A stretch of DNA of 64,000 bases. Source: Dickeya fangzhongdai. GTDB lineage: Bacteria > Pseudomonadota > Gammaproteobacteria > Enterobacterales > Enterobacteriaceae. The DNA is taken from positions 124,001 to 188,000 of the forward strand of contig NZ_CP025003.1 of assembly GCF_002812485.1 (NCBI RefSeq), given 5' to 3'. This document shows positions 32,946-42,160 of this stretch, piece after piece (within the stretch, counting starts at the first letter, position 1; the number at the start of each line of letters is the position of its first letter). Both the position numbers and the translations under genes were made by a program. The notes below the pieces were generated by a model. It was not told the DNA's origin. It ran no database searches and saw only the letters and a program-made list of their open reading frames with translations.

Positions 32946-33844
32946 GTTTTCTTGTCTCACGAGCCTGGTTGCTCGACGAAACGCCCAGCACACGCCGTCA
33001 GGCGGTGTGGGGGCAGCGTTACCGCCTGTGGCTGGGGTTTCGCACCAATCCGATGGCGATGCTGGGGTTGATCATCATCGCCGCAGTCATGCTGTTGTCG
33101 CTGGCCGCGCCCTGGCTGACGCCGTACGACCCCGGTTTTCAGAACTTGTCCAACCGGCTGGCGGCGCCGTCCGCTGCGCATTGGCTGGGTACTGATGAAC
33201 TGGGGCGCGATGTATTCAGCCGTATTTTATATGGCGGTCGCACCACGCTGGGCATGGTGATTGCGGTGGTGGCGCTGACCGCGCCGATCGGTCTGCTGGT
33301 CGGCTGTATCGCCGGTTACGCCGGTGGGTTGCTTGATAAAATCCTGATGCGGCTGACCGATATCTTTCTGGCGTTTCCGCGGCTGGTGCTGGCGCTGGCG
33401 TTTGTGGCGGCGCTGAAACCGGGGGTGGAAAGCGCCATTCTGGCGATTGCGCTCACCGCCTGGCCGCCGTATGCGCGGCTGGCGCGGGCGGAGACGCTGC
33501 AGTTTCGCCACACCGATTTTATCGCCGCCTGCCGCCTGACCGGCGCCGCGCCGCTGCGTATTATTCTGCGCCACATCATGCCGCTGTGCGTGCCGAGCCT
33601 GATTGTGCGGGTGACGCTGGACATGAGCTCCATCATCATCACCGCCGCCAGCCTGGGTTTCCTCGGCATGGGCGCGCAGCCGCCGTCACCTGAATGGGGC
33701 ACCATGATCGCCACCGCGCGCCGTTTCCTGTTCAACGCCTGGTGGGTGCCGCTGGTGCCCTGTATCGCCATTTTCCTCACCTCGCTGGCCTTCAACTTTC
33801 TCGGCGACGGCCTGCGCGATCTGCTGGACCCGAAGGAGCGCTAA
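32942..33844 (+). CDS. Peptide ABC transporter permease (DppC type)
   Basis: The 300-residue permease has the DppC features. A cytoplasmic N-terminal stretch is followed by a first membrane segment and WLGTDELGRDVFSRILYGGRTTL, then further segments. The EAA loop FIAACRLTGAAPLRIILRHIMP and the ending LAFNFLGDGLRDLLDPKER complete it. It is the second half of the translocation channel. ATG overlaps the previous stop by 4 bp and the next gene follows without a gap. Confidence 0.93.
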   Translation: MSFLVSRAWLLDETPSTRRQAVWGQRYRLWLGFRTNPMAMLGLIIIAAVMLLSLAAPWLTPYDPGFQNLSNRLAAPSAAHWLGTDELGRDVFSRILYGGRTTLGMVIAVVALTAPIGLLVGCIAGYAGGLLDKILMRLTDIFLAFPRLVLALAFVAALKPGVESAILAIALTAWPPYARLARAETLQFRHTDFIAACRLTGAAPLRIILRHIMPLCVPSLIVRVTLDMSSIIITAASLGFLGMGAQPPSPEWGTMIATARRFLFNAWWVPLVPCIAIFLTSLAFNFLGDGLRDLLDPKER

Positions 33845-34675
33845 ATGCTGGTGGAAATTGAGAACCTCCGTATCGCGTTCGCCAACCGGACGGAAACTTT
33901 TGAGGCGGTGCGCGGCGTCAGCTTCAGCGTCGGCAAGGAGAAGTTCGCCATCGTCGGCGAAAGCGGCTCCGGCAAGTCGCTGACCGCACGCAGCCTGATG
34001 CAGTTACTGCCGGGCAGCGCCCGCATTCAGGCCGACAAACTGAGTTTTGACGGCATCGACCTGCGCGGCGCCGGCGAGAAAACGTTACGCCAGATTCGCG
34101 GCAAGCGGGTCGGCTTTATCCTGCAAGACCCGAAGTACTCGCTGAATCCGGTGATGACCATCGGCCAGCAGGTGGCGGAAGCCTGGCGCGAGCACAAAGG
34201 CGGTAGCCGCCGCGCGGCGATGGACGCCGCCATTGATCTGCTGAATCAGGTGCGCATTCGCGATCCGCAGCGGGTGGCGACGTGTTACCCGCACGAAGTG
34301 TCGGGCGGCATGGGGCAGAGGGTGATGATCGCCATGATGCTGGCGCCCGACCCGGAACTGCTGATCGCCGATGAACCGACTTCGGCGCTGGACGCCACGG
34401 TGCAGGCGGAGATCCTGTGTCTGATCGATGATCTGGTATCGCAGCGCGGCATGGGATTGATCCTGATCAGTCACGATCTGCCGCTGGTGTCGCATTTCTG
34501 CGATCGGGTGGCGGTGATGTACGCCGGGCGGATCGTCGAGATGTTGCAGGCCAGCGAACTGTTACAGGCGCAGCATCCGTATACCCAGGGGCTGTTGGCC
34601 TGCCTGCCGTCGCTGAAACATCCGCGCGATCGACTGCCGGTGTTGCAGCGCGACCCGGCCTGGAGAACTGCATGA
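33845..34675 (+). CDS. Peptide ABC transporter ATPase (DppD/OppD type)
   Basis: The 276-residue nucleotide-binding subunit has Walker A GESGSGKS, signature VSGGMGQR, Walker [13 protein letters not shown] and the switch histidine region [11 protein letters not shown]. It is somewhat shorter than OppD/DppD because the C-terminal extension is truncated after [14 protein letters not shown]; no cysteine cluster for an iron-sulfur site is present. The start directly follows the permease stop (TAAATG). Immediately after its stop lies a short tandem repeat array before the second ATPase gene. Confidence 0.92.
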   Translation: MLVEIENLRIAFANRTETFEAVRGVSFSVGKEKFAIVGESGSGKSLTARSLMQLLPGSARIQADKLSFDGIDLRGAGEKTLRQIRGKRVGFILQDPKYSLNPVMTIGQQVAEAWREHKGGSRRAAMDAAIDLLNQVRIRDPQRVATCYPHEVSGGMGQRVMIAMMLAPDPELLIADEPTSALDATVQAEILCLIDDLVSQRGMGLILISHDLPLVSHFCDRVAVMYAGRIVEMLQASELLQAQHPYTQGLLACLPSLKHPRDRLPVLQRDPAWRTA

Positions 34676-34736
34676 TGGGTGGAGTGCATGATGAGTGTAA
34701 CGCATGACGGGTGTAACGCATGATGACGGGTGCAAC
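34670..34736. repeat. Four short tandem repeats (16-19 bp) between two ATPase genes
   Basis: Units begin with GCATGA at 34670, 34686, 34702 and 34718; three are 16 bp and the last is 19 bp. The first unit contains the stop codon of the upstream ATPase gene, and the sequence continues into GCATGATTAAAG, the start of the next gene. The stop/start junction has thus been multiplied, putting a 63-bp spacer between genes elsewhere coupled by 4-bp overlaps. Confidence 0.85.
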
Positions 34737-34738
34737 GC

Positions 34739-35479
34739 ATGATTAAAGTAGAAAACCTGCGTATCGCCTTCGGCGGCGTCGAGGTAGTGAAAGGGGTGTC
34801 CTTCGCGCTGGAAAGCGGCGACAGCTTCGGTATGGTCGGCGAAAGCGGCTCCGGCAAGTCCACCATTTTGCGCGCGCTGGCCGGGTTAAATACCCAGTGG
34901 CGCGGACGTATCGAGTTTGGCGGCATGGCGCAGTCGGCGCGGCGGGATCGCAGCTTTTTCCGTCAGGTGCAGATGGTGTTTCAGGATCCGTACGGATCGT
35001 TGCATCCGCGCCAGACCATCGATCGCATTTTGCATGAGCCGCTGCTGGTGCACCGCTTCGATCGCGCCGAGCAGCGTATTACCCGGGCGCTGGAAGAAGT
35101 GGGCTTGCCCGCCGCGGCGCGCTTTCGCTTTCCCCACCAGCTCTCCGGCGGCCAGCGCCAGCGGGTGGCGATTGCCCGCGCGCTGATCGCCGAGCCGGAA
35201 GTGCTGCTGCTGGATGAACCGACCTCGGCGCTGGACGTGTCGGTGCAGGCGGAAATCCTCAATCTGCTGACAGACCTGCGTCAGGAGCGTAGGCTCACCT
35301 ACATCATGGTCAGCCATAATCTGGCGGTGGTGTCCCATCTGTGTCAGCGCGTCGGCGTGATGCAACATGGCGAGATGGTGGAACAGCTCAGCGTGGAGCA
35401 TTTGCGCTCGCGCAACCTGCATCATCCGCACACGGCGGAGCTGTATGATTTAAGCATGACGCTGGAGGAACCGGCATGA
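34739..35479 (+). CDS. Peptide ABC transporter ATPase (DppF/OppF type)
   Basis: I use ATG 34739 (MIKVENLRIAFGG); a GTG three codons upstream lies inside the tandem repeats. The 246-residue ATPase has Walker A GESGSGKS, signature LSGGQRQR, Walker [12 protein letters not shown] and switch-region MVSHNLAVV. It is shorter than OppF, lacking much of the C-terminal oligopeptide extension. It pairs with the 33845-34675 ATPase to drive the importer. Its stop overlaps the next gene by 4 bp (ATGA). Confidence 0.92.
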   Translation: MIKVENLRIAFGGVEVVKGVSFALESGDSFGMVGESGSGKSTILRALAGLNTQWRGRIEFGGMAQSARRDRSFFRQVQMVFQDPYGSLHPRQTIDRILHEPLLVHRFDRAEQRITRALEEVGLPAAARFRFPHQLSGGQRQRVAIARALIAEPEVLLLDEPTSALDVSVQAEILNLLTDLRQERRLTYIMVSHNLAVVSHLCQRVGVMQHGEMVEQLSVEHLRSRNLHHPHTAELYDLSMTLEEPA

Positions 35480-36987
35480 GATTACACTGGCAGCGTGCCG
35501 TCGATGAGGCGCGCGCAATCACCCAGTCCTGGAATCAGCCCGGCCAGCCGGGCGGCGCCATCACGCTGTTCGACGGCGAGCAGATTCGCGCCGCCTGCTG
35601 CGGCGGGCTGGCGGATCTGGCGCAGCAAACGCCATTCACCACCCAGAGCGTGGTGCGTTTCGCCTCGGTCACCAAGCATCTGTTTGCCTCGCTGGTGACA
35701 GGGGCCGCCAGCTCGCAGCTTGCGCTGACCGACCCGCTCAGCCGGCATCTGCCGCAACTGACCGGCGAGAACGGCAAGGTGACGGTCGGGCAGGCGCTGG
35801 ACATGACCTCCGGCCTGCCGGATGTGCGTGAAAGCCTGTCGCTGCTGGGGTTGTCGGTGTACAACGCCACCTCGGCCGACAGTCTGCTGGCGTTTCTGGC
35901 GGACAATGGCTGTCTGAATTACCCTGCAGGCAGCGAGATCTCCTACACCAACACCGGCTACCGGCTGGTGGAGGAAGCGCTGAAAGCCAAAGGCATCTAT
36001 TTCGCCGACCTGCTGCGCCAGCACATCAACCAGCCGCTGGGGATTGCGCTCAGCGCGCCGGAAACCTGGTTTGATATCGTGCCCGGACTGGTGCCGGGCT
36101 ACTGGCCATCGCCGCAGGGCTGGCAGTTGTCCTGCGCCGGGCTGCACCTGTCCACGTCCGGTTGCGTTACCGGCAACGTGCGCGATTTAACGGTCTGGCT
36201 GCAGTCGCTGCTGATGAATCAGGGGCCGGGCGAAGGCGTGCTGGCGCGCCTGTCTCAGCCGCGTTGCCTGAGCGACGGCCGCGTCACCGGTTACGGGCTG
36301 GGCGTGGCGCACAGTCGCATCGGCGATGCGTTGCTGGTGGGGCATGGCGGCTCTCACGCGGGTTATAAGAGTTACTTCCTGCTTGACCCGGTATTGCAGG
36401 TCGGGGTGGCGCTGGTCGCCAACCGGGAAGATGTCGCCACCTACGACAGCGTGCTGCGGGTGATGTCCGCCTTGCTGGACCAGCCGCTGCCGGCGCGCGG
36501 GCATGACCTGACGCCGGGGCTGTACGCGGCGGAGCAGGGTGGCCACTGGCTGGAGGTGAAAGGCCCGGGCGCCTGCTGGCTGGGCGCGACCGAAACGCTG
36601 TATCGCAGTGAGACGCCGGGTGTGACGGTGTCGCTGTCCAGCCATCTGCCGATGAAGCTGCGGCAGCACGGCATGGCGATCGAAGGGGAAATCGGTCACG
36701 CGCCGTGCCGCTTTCTGCCGGTGGAGGCCGACAACAGCATGGCGCAACTGCAAGGCCGCTGGTACTGGCCGGACACGCGCAGCGAACTGGTGATTGACGG
36801 CGATAGTATCGTGATGGGACTCGGCCCGGCGGCGATTGCCGGCTCTCTGCAATCGCTCGGCAACGGCCGCGCGCTCGCCACGGTACAGGACGGCCCGTGG
36901 GAAAAACGCTTCTCGCTGCTGGTACAAGACGGCTATCTGACTTTATTGCTTAATCGCAGCCGGGTGGTGCGGTATCAGCGCGGGTGA
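35476..36987 (+). CDS. S12 serine hydrolase, D-aminopeptidase (DAP)-like
   Basis: The 503-residue protein has the penicillin-binding/beta-lactamase catalytic set at spacings almost identical to Ochrobactrum D-aminopeptidase DAP: Ser64-x-x-Lys67 (ASVTK), Tyr157-x-Asn (SYTN) and His290-Gly-Gly. About 150 extra C-terminal residues form beta-rich domains (WYWPDTRSELVIDG, FSLLVQDGYLTLLLNR), as in DAP. No signal peptide is seen, so it should be cytoplasmic. It is the last gene of the peptide-import operon, so it probably removes N-terminal D-residues from imported peptides. A plain esterase role is the main alternative. Confidence 0.8.
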   Translation: MRLHWQRAVDEARAITQSWNQPGQPGGAITLFDGEQIRAACCGGLADLAQQTPFTTQSVVRFASVTKHLFASLVTGAASSQLALTDPLSRHLPQLTGENGKVTVGQALDMTSGLPDVRESLSLLGLSVYNATSADSLLAFLADNGCLNYPAGSEISYTNTGYRLVEEALKAKGIYFADLLRQHINQPLGIALSAPETWFDIVPGLVPGYWPSPQGWQLSCAGLHLSTSGCVTGNVRDLTVWLQSLLMNQGPGEGVLARLSQPRCLSDGRVTGYGLGVAHSRIGDALLVGHGGSHAGYKSYFLLDPVLQVGVALVANREDVATYDSVLRVMSALLDQPLPARGHDLTPGLYAAEQGGHWLEVKGPGACWLGATETLYRSETPGVTVSLSSHLPMKLRQHGMAIEGEIGHAPCRFLPVEADNSMAQLQGRWYWPDTRSELVIDGDSIVMGLGPAAIAGSLQSLGNGRALATVQDGPWEKRFSLLVQDGYLTLLLNRSRVVRYQRG

Positions 36988-37076
36988 CGCGGTTTTTTGA
37001 TTACTATTTAGCCGTGATCTGGTCTTTTTGCTTCGACCAGCCCTAATCAGCAAAGACGATGATTAACCTATGCCCA

Positions 37077-37109
37077 ATGGCGGAGGGGGAGAGCTCTCCC
37101 CTCCGCCAT
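37077..37109. repeat. Perfect-armed inverted repeat after the peptide operon
   Basis: Arms ATGGCGGAGGGG and CCCCTCCGCCAT flank a central GAGAGCTCTC-type palindrome. It could stop transcription of the operon ending at 36987, although no T-run follows on either strand. Confidence 0.6.
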
Positions 37110-37171
37110 GATGATCATCACTTCATCAAAAGCGATATCAGCTGATTGCAAAAGCCGCGTTCAAATCTGTT

Positions 37172-37366
37172 TCAGGCCGATTTACCCGGCTGTCGCTTTC
37201 CCTTTTCTGAACCCGAACTAGTTAAGGTATCGGTTCTGAGTAATTTTTTTCCGAGCATATTTCCCGGCACCTCAATAAATCGATATGTTCCCGCAGAAAT
37301 TAAGGTGACAACGATGGTCACAGCTACTAACAATAATCGCCGCCAATAATAAATATTGATTCTCAT
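37172..37366 (-). pseudogene. Remnant of an acyltransferase-3 family (OafA-like) membrane protein
   Basis: A 64-codon frame on the minus strand reads a final membrane helix and then LISAGTYRFIEVPGNMLGKKLL. The sequence xSYRFIExPxxxLGKxL is the characteristic end of acyltransferase-3 proteins that O-acetylate sugars. The preceding several hundred codons of such a gene are absent, and the frame then runs into repeat-derived sequence (TDTLTSSGSEKGKRQ). I read it as the leftover 3' end of a deleted surface-modification gene. Confidence 0.55.
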
Positions 37367-37601
37367 TACATATATTAGCCTCGAAAAAATGAGAGGCGAA
37401 CGATCGGCAGTTTCTAACTTGATAATCAAACGACTGATTGCCTGCTTTTAATTAGCATATTCAGGCTATTCAAAAAGAATGGGTCAAATAACGGCAGGCA
37501 ATCCGCTTGTTGAAGCGGCAGCCATGCTGTGGCCTTCCATAGGGTGGAAGGGCCGACAGCATGGATGTTGGGGTTTACGTTGGTGTGAAGGCGTTATTGC
37601 A

Positions 37602-38927
37602 TCAATCGTTTCTGCTGGTTGATATTCCCCGCAGACCGCGCGCGTTAGCAGGCGTACCCGGTGACTGGAGTATGAAGGCATCCGATGGACCGACTTCAAT
37701 CTCACAGATCTCAAGGCCGAGCTGACGACCATCGTTTGACGTGTCCATGGTAATTGTTTCGGCGCAGTCAATCGTCAGCCGCAGAATGTCGTTAGCTTGG
37801 TTTAGTTCTTGCTGCGGTATAAGCGCATCAAAAACCACAACGAACGTACTTTCTGACCACCGATGCAGGGGCGCGGCATAGTCATCGACCTTCAATGTAA
37901 GTTCGTCGACCTGGCGTGTAGACAGTATGTTCGTGACCCTAAATCGCACCAGAATATCCCGGTCCTTGCGGAATGGAATATCGATTGTCGCAGTCGGCGT
38001 CGGGCCAATCCAGCGGCTGAATTTGCGGTCATTCTGCTCACGGCAATGCCACCCCGTTCCATTCAATGGTTGCGACATGTCCACCACAGTCCAGCCAGCC
38101 GGGCGAATCAAGGCTTTGCGGTAGTTATCCTCAACGGCGCTCGCAAAATCCACGCCATAGGTCGCCTGGAAACGCGCCATTTGCTCGTCGTAAAGTTCGC
38201 GGGCAATAGCAACGATTTCCTGATCAATATCAATCATCCGATTGGCAGCTGCTATCGCCTCTTCGCTTAAGTTCGGCTTTTGCTGGTCACTGGCGTGTAT
38301 ATTGAGCGGCTGCGGCCGATCGAGAGGGAGCGCCAGCCATAATTGCAGCGCGGAGAGCGAGCGCCCAAAGTCCTCTTTGAAGCCAATAAAGGAAAGCGAG
38401 CGCAGCGTTTTCTCTGCCCGCTGCCGGACGAACGCCCGAAAATCCTTACTATCGAGAGAACCCGCTCGCCAGGCTTCCCGGTACTCATGGGGCGCGCATG
38501 CCAGATGGCGACTGATTCGGTTCCAGTTAAGGTATTGGCACTGTGGGTGGTTGGAGGAAAAGAATAATGCCGGATTATTGCGGGCCAAATCACGGATCAG
38601 TTCACCATCAGGGAAAGCCGCTGCTTCTTCGTCAGTCCAACGATGCACCATCCACCAGTTAGATACCAGCCTGTCCAGCGGGTCTCGTAAAAAGCACAGC
38701 GTTGCCGCATTCGATATGTGATCCGGCCAAATCCTGCTGCTGAATGGAACATGAATAAAACGCGCACGTGCCAACCGATTTGGGTCCAGCTCGATGTCAC
38801 CGGCGCCCATCCAATCGGTGTGTTCTTCTAAATAAATACACTCATCGGACGGAAAAAAATTTTGTAAATACTTTAGAAGAGACGTGCCTGCGCACTTATC
38901 AATATGATGAAAAACAATACGAGGCAT
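37602..38927 (-). CDS. PAPS-dependent sulfotransferase-like protein with C-terminal beta domain
   Basis: The 441-residue protein opens with FHHIDKCAGTSLLKYL (4-19), a variant of the HIPKTAGTS 5'-phosphosulfate-binding loop of carbohydrate sulfotransferases. Later CFLRDPLDRLVSNWW fits the 3'-phosphate-binding region. Residues about 300-420 form a separate beta-rich region (ATIDIPFRKDRDILVRFRV, LRLTIDCAETITM), perhaps a carbohydrate-binding or accessory domain. No signal peptide: cytosolic or membrane-associated. The gene is isolated between two peptide-use operons and beside an acyltransferase remnant, suggesting horizontal arrival with surface-glycan modification genes. The acceptor is unknown. 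Confidence 0.75.
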   Translation of the reverse strand: MPRIVFHHIDKCAGTSLLKYLQNFFPSDECIYLEEHTDWMGAGDIELDPNRLARARFIHVPFSSRIWPDHISNAATLCFLRDPLDRLVSNWWMVHRWTDEEAAAFPDGELIRDLARNNPALFFSSNHPQCQYLNWNRISRHLACAPHEYREAWRAGSLDSKDFRAFVRQRAEKTLRSLSFIGFKEDFGRSLSALQLWLALPLDRPQPLNIHASDQQKPNLSEEAIAAANRMIDIDQEIVAIARELYDEQMARFQATYGVDFASAVEDNYRKALIRPAGWTVVDMSQPLNGTGWHCREQNDRKFSRWIGPTPTATIDIPFRKDRDILVRFRVTNILSTRQVDELTLKVDDYAAPLHRWSESTFVVVFDALIPQQELNQANDILRLTIDCAETITMDTSNDGRQLGLEICEIEVGPSDAFILQSPGTPANARGLRGISTSRND

Positions 38928-39248
38928 GCCTTATCCTTACTTTCCGTAATAACATATACCCATCTAAATAATATTATAATTATTTATATAATTACAGTAA
39001 TTACATGTTACTTATTGTGGCTTTAACCACTGGCGGCGAGCTGGATATCCGCGATCATCCACTGCCCAGTGGGTTATCGTTATTATAAAACGTGAGTGGC
39101 TGGTGACTGACAGAAAATTGAGGTACTGACGGGTAAAAATGGCGAGTCTGGTACAAGGTCTAGATTCGCCACTGTGGCAGATATCCGCCAGTGAATAAAT
39201 GGTGTGGGATATAGCCTGACTAATATGCAGACACGACGGGGATCGTTG
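38928..39248. other. AT-rich intergenic stretch upstream of the sulfotransferase
   Basis: I see no gene. The first 80 bp are very AT-rich and probably hold the sulfotransferase promoter. A small stem CCACTG-CC-CAGTGG lies near 39058. The remainder (39100-39248) shows nothing recognisable and follows the end of the leftward iaaA operon, where a terminator would be expected but is not evident. Confidence 0.4.
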
Positions 39249-40208
39249 TTACCGATAAATCCCCACTACCGCGTCTTCGCCGACGTAACCGTAACCGCGG
39301 TACATGCCTTCGCTGTTGAACGGCAGCGCGATGTTGCCCTGATGGTCGACGGCGATCAGCCCGCCGCTACCGCCCAGCGCCAGCACTTTTTCCATAACGA
39401 CTTTGTCGGCGGCCTGCGACAGCGGCAGGTTGCCGTATTCCATCAACGCCGAGATGTCGTAAGCGGCGACGGTGCGCATGAACACTTCGCCGGTGCCGGT
39501 GCAGGAGACGGCGACGGTGCGGTTGTTGGCGTAACAGCCTGCGCCGACGATCGGCGAGTCGCCGACACGCCCGGCGCGTTTGTTGGTCATGCCGCCGGTG
39601 GAGGTCGCCGCCGCCAGGTTACCGGCTGCGTCCAGCGCTACCGCGCCAACGGTGCCGAATTTGCGATCCGGATCGAGCGGATCGGCGCCCTGCGCCTGAC
39701 GTTCGCCGTCGTGATCCAGCAGGATCTTGCCGTCGCCCGCCTGCGCTTTCAGCAACTGCTGGTAACGCTCGTCGGTGGAGAAAAAGTCCGGTTCGACCAT
39801 TTCCAGCCCCTGCTCGCGGGCGAAGGTTTCGGCGCCGTCGGCGGTGAACATCACATGCGGACTGCGCTCCAGCACCGCGCGGGCCGCCAGAATCGGGTTG
39901 CGGATATGGTTAACACCGGCGATGGCGCCTGCTTCCAGCGAACGGCCGTCCATGATGCTGGCGTCCAGTTCGTGGGTGCCGAGGTGGGTAAACACCGCCC
40001 CTTTACCCGCATTGAACAGCGGGCACTCTTCCAGCATACGCACCGCTTCGGTGACCGCATCCAGCGCGCTGCCGTTGGCGGCCAGAATTTCCTGCCCACG
40101 GTTCACAATCGCCTGCAACGCGGCGCGATAGCGCTGTTCTTTCTCGCTGTCCATCGCCGTGCGGCTTAATGCGCCTGCGCCGCCATGAATCACAATGACC
40201 GGTTTCAT
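39249..40208 (-). CDS. iaaA: Isoaspartyl peptidase / L-asparaginase (plant type)
   Basis: The 319-residue Ntn-hydrolase precursor starts MKPVIVIHGGAGAL and matures by self-cleavage before Thr186 in KFGTVGAVALD. The beta subunit continues with AATSTGGMTNKRAGRVGDSP and CTGTGE, the usual substrate loop. The enzyme removes N-terminal isoaspartyl residues from dipeptides and hydrolyses asparagine. In E. coli iaaA sits directly in front of gsiABCD. Here it is the last gene of a leftward operon with a GsiABCD-type importer, so the association is preserved but the order is reversed. Confidence 0.93.
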   Translation of the reverse strand: MKPVIVIHGGAGALSRTAMDSEKEQRYRAALQAIVNRGQEILAANGSALDAVTEAVRMLEECPLFNAGKGAVFTHLGTHELDASIMDGRSLEAGAIAGVNHIRNPILAARAVLERSPHVMFTADGAETFAREQGLEMVEPDFFSTDERYQQLLKAQAGDGKILLDHDGERQAQGADPLDPDRKFGTVGAVALDAAGNLAAATSTGGMTNKRAGRVGDSPIVGAGCYANNRTVAVSCTGTGEVFMRTVAAYDISALMEYGNLPLSQAADKVVMEKVLALGGSGGLIAVDHQGNIALPFNSEGMYRGYGYVGEDAVVGIYR

Positions 40209-40235
40209 CTTTTCTTCCTTTAGTGCACTGAGCGC

Positions 40236-41057
40236 TTAGTTTTGCGTGGTCGCCAGATAGGAAAAGGCACCCAGCAGGCTGACGATCGGCGCGATGGTCG
40301 GGGATTGATAGCCGACGGTGATCGCGTCTTTGCGGACGACGCCTGGAATCAGGCAGAACAGGTCTGCCAGCACCGGTTTGGCGACCATCAGCTCCAGTGC
40401 ATACGGCGGCTGCAGGCGGGTGGTTGTCTCTTTATGCGCTTTTTGCACCGCCTGGGTCGCCGCCAGCCGGATGGCGTTGCGCGCCGCTTCCGGACTCAGC
40501 GACTCCGCTGCGGTCTGGGAAATGGCGCGCTTGACGCAGGCGTAGTCCGCCGCCGGGTAGTAACGATTGATCCAGGTTTGCAGCGTATCGTCGCCGCTCA
40601 CCAGCCACAGCGGGGTGTTCAGTTCCGCGCCGGCGGCGGCGTAGATATCGCTTTCGCCCATCACTTCGCCGTTGATGCGCACCCGATAAAACGCCCGGCC
40701 GTTGATGGTGTGCGCCAGCACGCCGTGTTCTCCGGCGGCGCTGTGGTAGCCGATGAACATCAGGCCATCGAACTGTTGCTGTTGTAAGCCTTCCACCATC
40801 GACAAACCGCGCGGTTTGCCCTGCACCAGCCGGGCGCGCGGGTCGATATTCTCGGCGCGTAGGTTGGTCATGGCGGCGTGGCTGTCGGCGACGACCACTT
40901 CGCTGGCGCCGCCGGCGAAGGCGCCTTCAATGGCGGCGTTCACCTCCTGCTCCATCAGCCCGCGGGCTAACTGGTATTCCGGTGTGCCGGGGCTGCACTG
41001 TTCCGGGCGCATCACGCCCGCGATGCCTTCGATATCCGCAGAAATAAATACTTTCAT
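40236..41057 (-). CDS. DppA-type D-aminopeptidase (M55 zinc peptidase)
   Basis: The 273-residue protein begins MKVFISADIEGIAGV, giving the metal ligands Asp8 and Glu10. DSH (His60) and GYHS (His105) and a later Glu complete the DppA-type zinc set. Bacillus DppA is a decameric enzyme that cleaves D-Ala-D-Ala and related D-peptides. Here the enzyme lies between a P1-family peptidase and iaaA, downstream of a peptide importer, consistent with breakdown of imported D-peptides in the cytoplasm. Confidence 0.9.
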   Translation of the reverse strand: MKVFISADIEGIAGVMRPEQCSPGTPEYQLARGLMEQEVNAAIEGAFAGGASEVVVADSHAAMTNLRAENIDPRARLVQGKPRGLSMVEGLQQQQFDGLMFIGYHSAAGEHGVLAHTINGRAFYRVRINGEVMGESDIYAAAGAELNTPLWLVSGDDTLQTWINRYYPAADYACVKRAISQTAAESLSPEAARNAIRLAATQAVQKAHKETTTRLQPPYALELMVAKPVLADLFCLIPGVVRKDAITVGYQSPTIAPIVSLLGAFSYLATTQN

Positions 41058-41090
41058 GTCAGCGTCCTTAGCGCCTGTTTCATCAGGCGG

Positions 41091-42149
41091 TTATGCGGGG
41101 AAATCCTGTGCCAGACGGTCCAGCACCTGCGTCAGGGCCGGGCGATGGTGGCCGCGAAAACCGGTGACGGCCTCTGCCTGCAGCAGGGCATCCAGCACCG
41201 CGTGTTCGGTGGCGTCGGCCGCCGCATTGAGCAGCGCTTCCAGCTGTGCGTCTTCCGGCGGTTGGGGCGTCGGCTGGGTGGAAAAGGCCACCGCGATATC
41301 GCCGGAGCCGTGCCCCCAGTAGCTGCCGAGCCGCCCAAGACCGGCGCCGGCGCGACGGGCGATGCGGGTCAACTGACGGGCATCCAGCGCGGCGTCGGTG
41401 GCCATAATAATGATGATGGAACCGGCGTCGCGCTGGGGCGCCAGTTCCGGCAGCAGCGGCGCGATCGCCTCGCCGACCTGTACGCCGTCCAGCGTCAGGG
41501 CGGAGAGGGTGCCGAAATTGGCCAGCACCAGCACGCCGAGGGTGGCGTTCAGTTCCGGAATCAGCCGGGAGGCGGTGCCGATGCCGCCTTTGAGCGCAAA
41601 GCAGCTCATGCCGCGCCCGGCGCCGACGCTGCCGCGGGCGAAATCGGCCGTGGCGTTATCCAGCGCCGCGCGCGCCATCTCTTCGCTGACCGCCAGCGCC
41701 TGAATATCGTTGAGCCAGCCGTCGTTGCACTCCAGCGCCAGCGGGTTGACGGTCGGCAAGCTACGGCCCAGTTCCGGATTACGGCCAATGGCGTCGCGCA
41801 CCAGCGTGGTAAACAGCGTGCCGACCGACAGGGTGTTGCTGAGCAGGATAGGTGTCTGCAATCGTCCCAGCTCTTCAATCTGCACCAGCCCCACCGGTTT
41901 GGCGAAGCCGTTGAGCACCGCGGCGCCGCAGGGCAACGGTTGTATAAACAGGTTATCGCCGGGCGGCACGATGGCGGTGACGCCGGTCTGAATCTCGCCC
42001 TGCGCCAGTGTATGGTGGCCGACCCGCACGCCGGGCACGTCGCTCAGGCGATTGTGCGGGCCGAGCGGCGTACGCGGCGTGCCGAGCTGTCGTTCCGAGC
42101 GCCAGCGTTGCAGCAGCGGCGCCAGTCGTGCCTGTTGGTAACATGTCAT
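41091..42149 (-). CDS. P1 family peptidase (DmpA-like L-aminopeptidase/D-amidase)
   Basis: The 352-residue protein starts at ATG 42149 (MTCYQQARLAPLLQ), 11 bp after the upstream permease gene; the longer frame overlaps that gene and is rejected. Family motifs are LSDVPGVRVGHHTL (35-48), the central NDGWLND and GSVGAGRGM, and KGGIGTASR (187-195) at the expected self-cleavage region that exposes the nucleophile. DmpA releases N-terminal L-residues and acts as a D-amidase/esterase; relatives also cut beta-amino peptides. It is one of three peptidases in the operon. Confidence 0.9.
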   Translation of the reverse strand: MTCYQQARLAPLLQRWRSERQLGTPRTPLGPHNRLSDVPGVRVGHHTLAQGEIQTGVTAIVPPGDNLFIQPLPCGAAVLNGFAKPVGLVQIEELGRLQTPILLSNTLSVGTLFTTLVRDAIGRNPELGRSLPTVNPLALECNDGWLNDIQALAVSEEMARAALDNATADFARGSVGAGRGMSCFALKGGIGTASRLIPELNATLGVLVLANFGTLSALTLDGVQVGEAIAPLLPELAPQRDAGSIIIIMATDAALDARQLTRIARRAGAGLGRLGSYWGHGSGDIAVAFSTQPTPQPPEDAQLEALLNAAADATEHAVLDALLQAEAVTGFRGHHRPALTQVLDRLAQDFPA

Positions 42150-42160
42150 GGTGTGTTTGC

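Larger units (their letters stand above)
36988..37601. other. Gene-poor junction with inverted repeat and decayed sequences
   Basis: No intact gene is visible. It holds a nearly perfect inverted repeat around AGAGCTCT (37077-37109) without a T-run. Around 37145-37222 lies a degenerate relative of the 13788-13987 repeat (GCGTTCAAATC, ATTTAC-CGG, GAACTAGTTAAGGTAT). It also holds an acyltransferase remnant (37172-37366). It marks the boundary between the two peptide-use operons and looks like a site of repeated insertion and loss. Confidence 0.6.
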
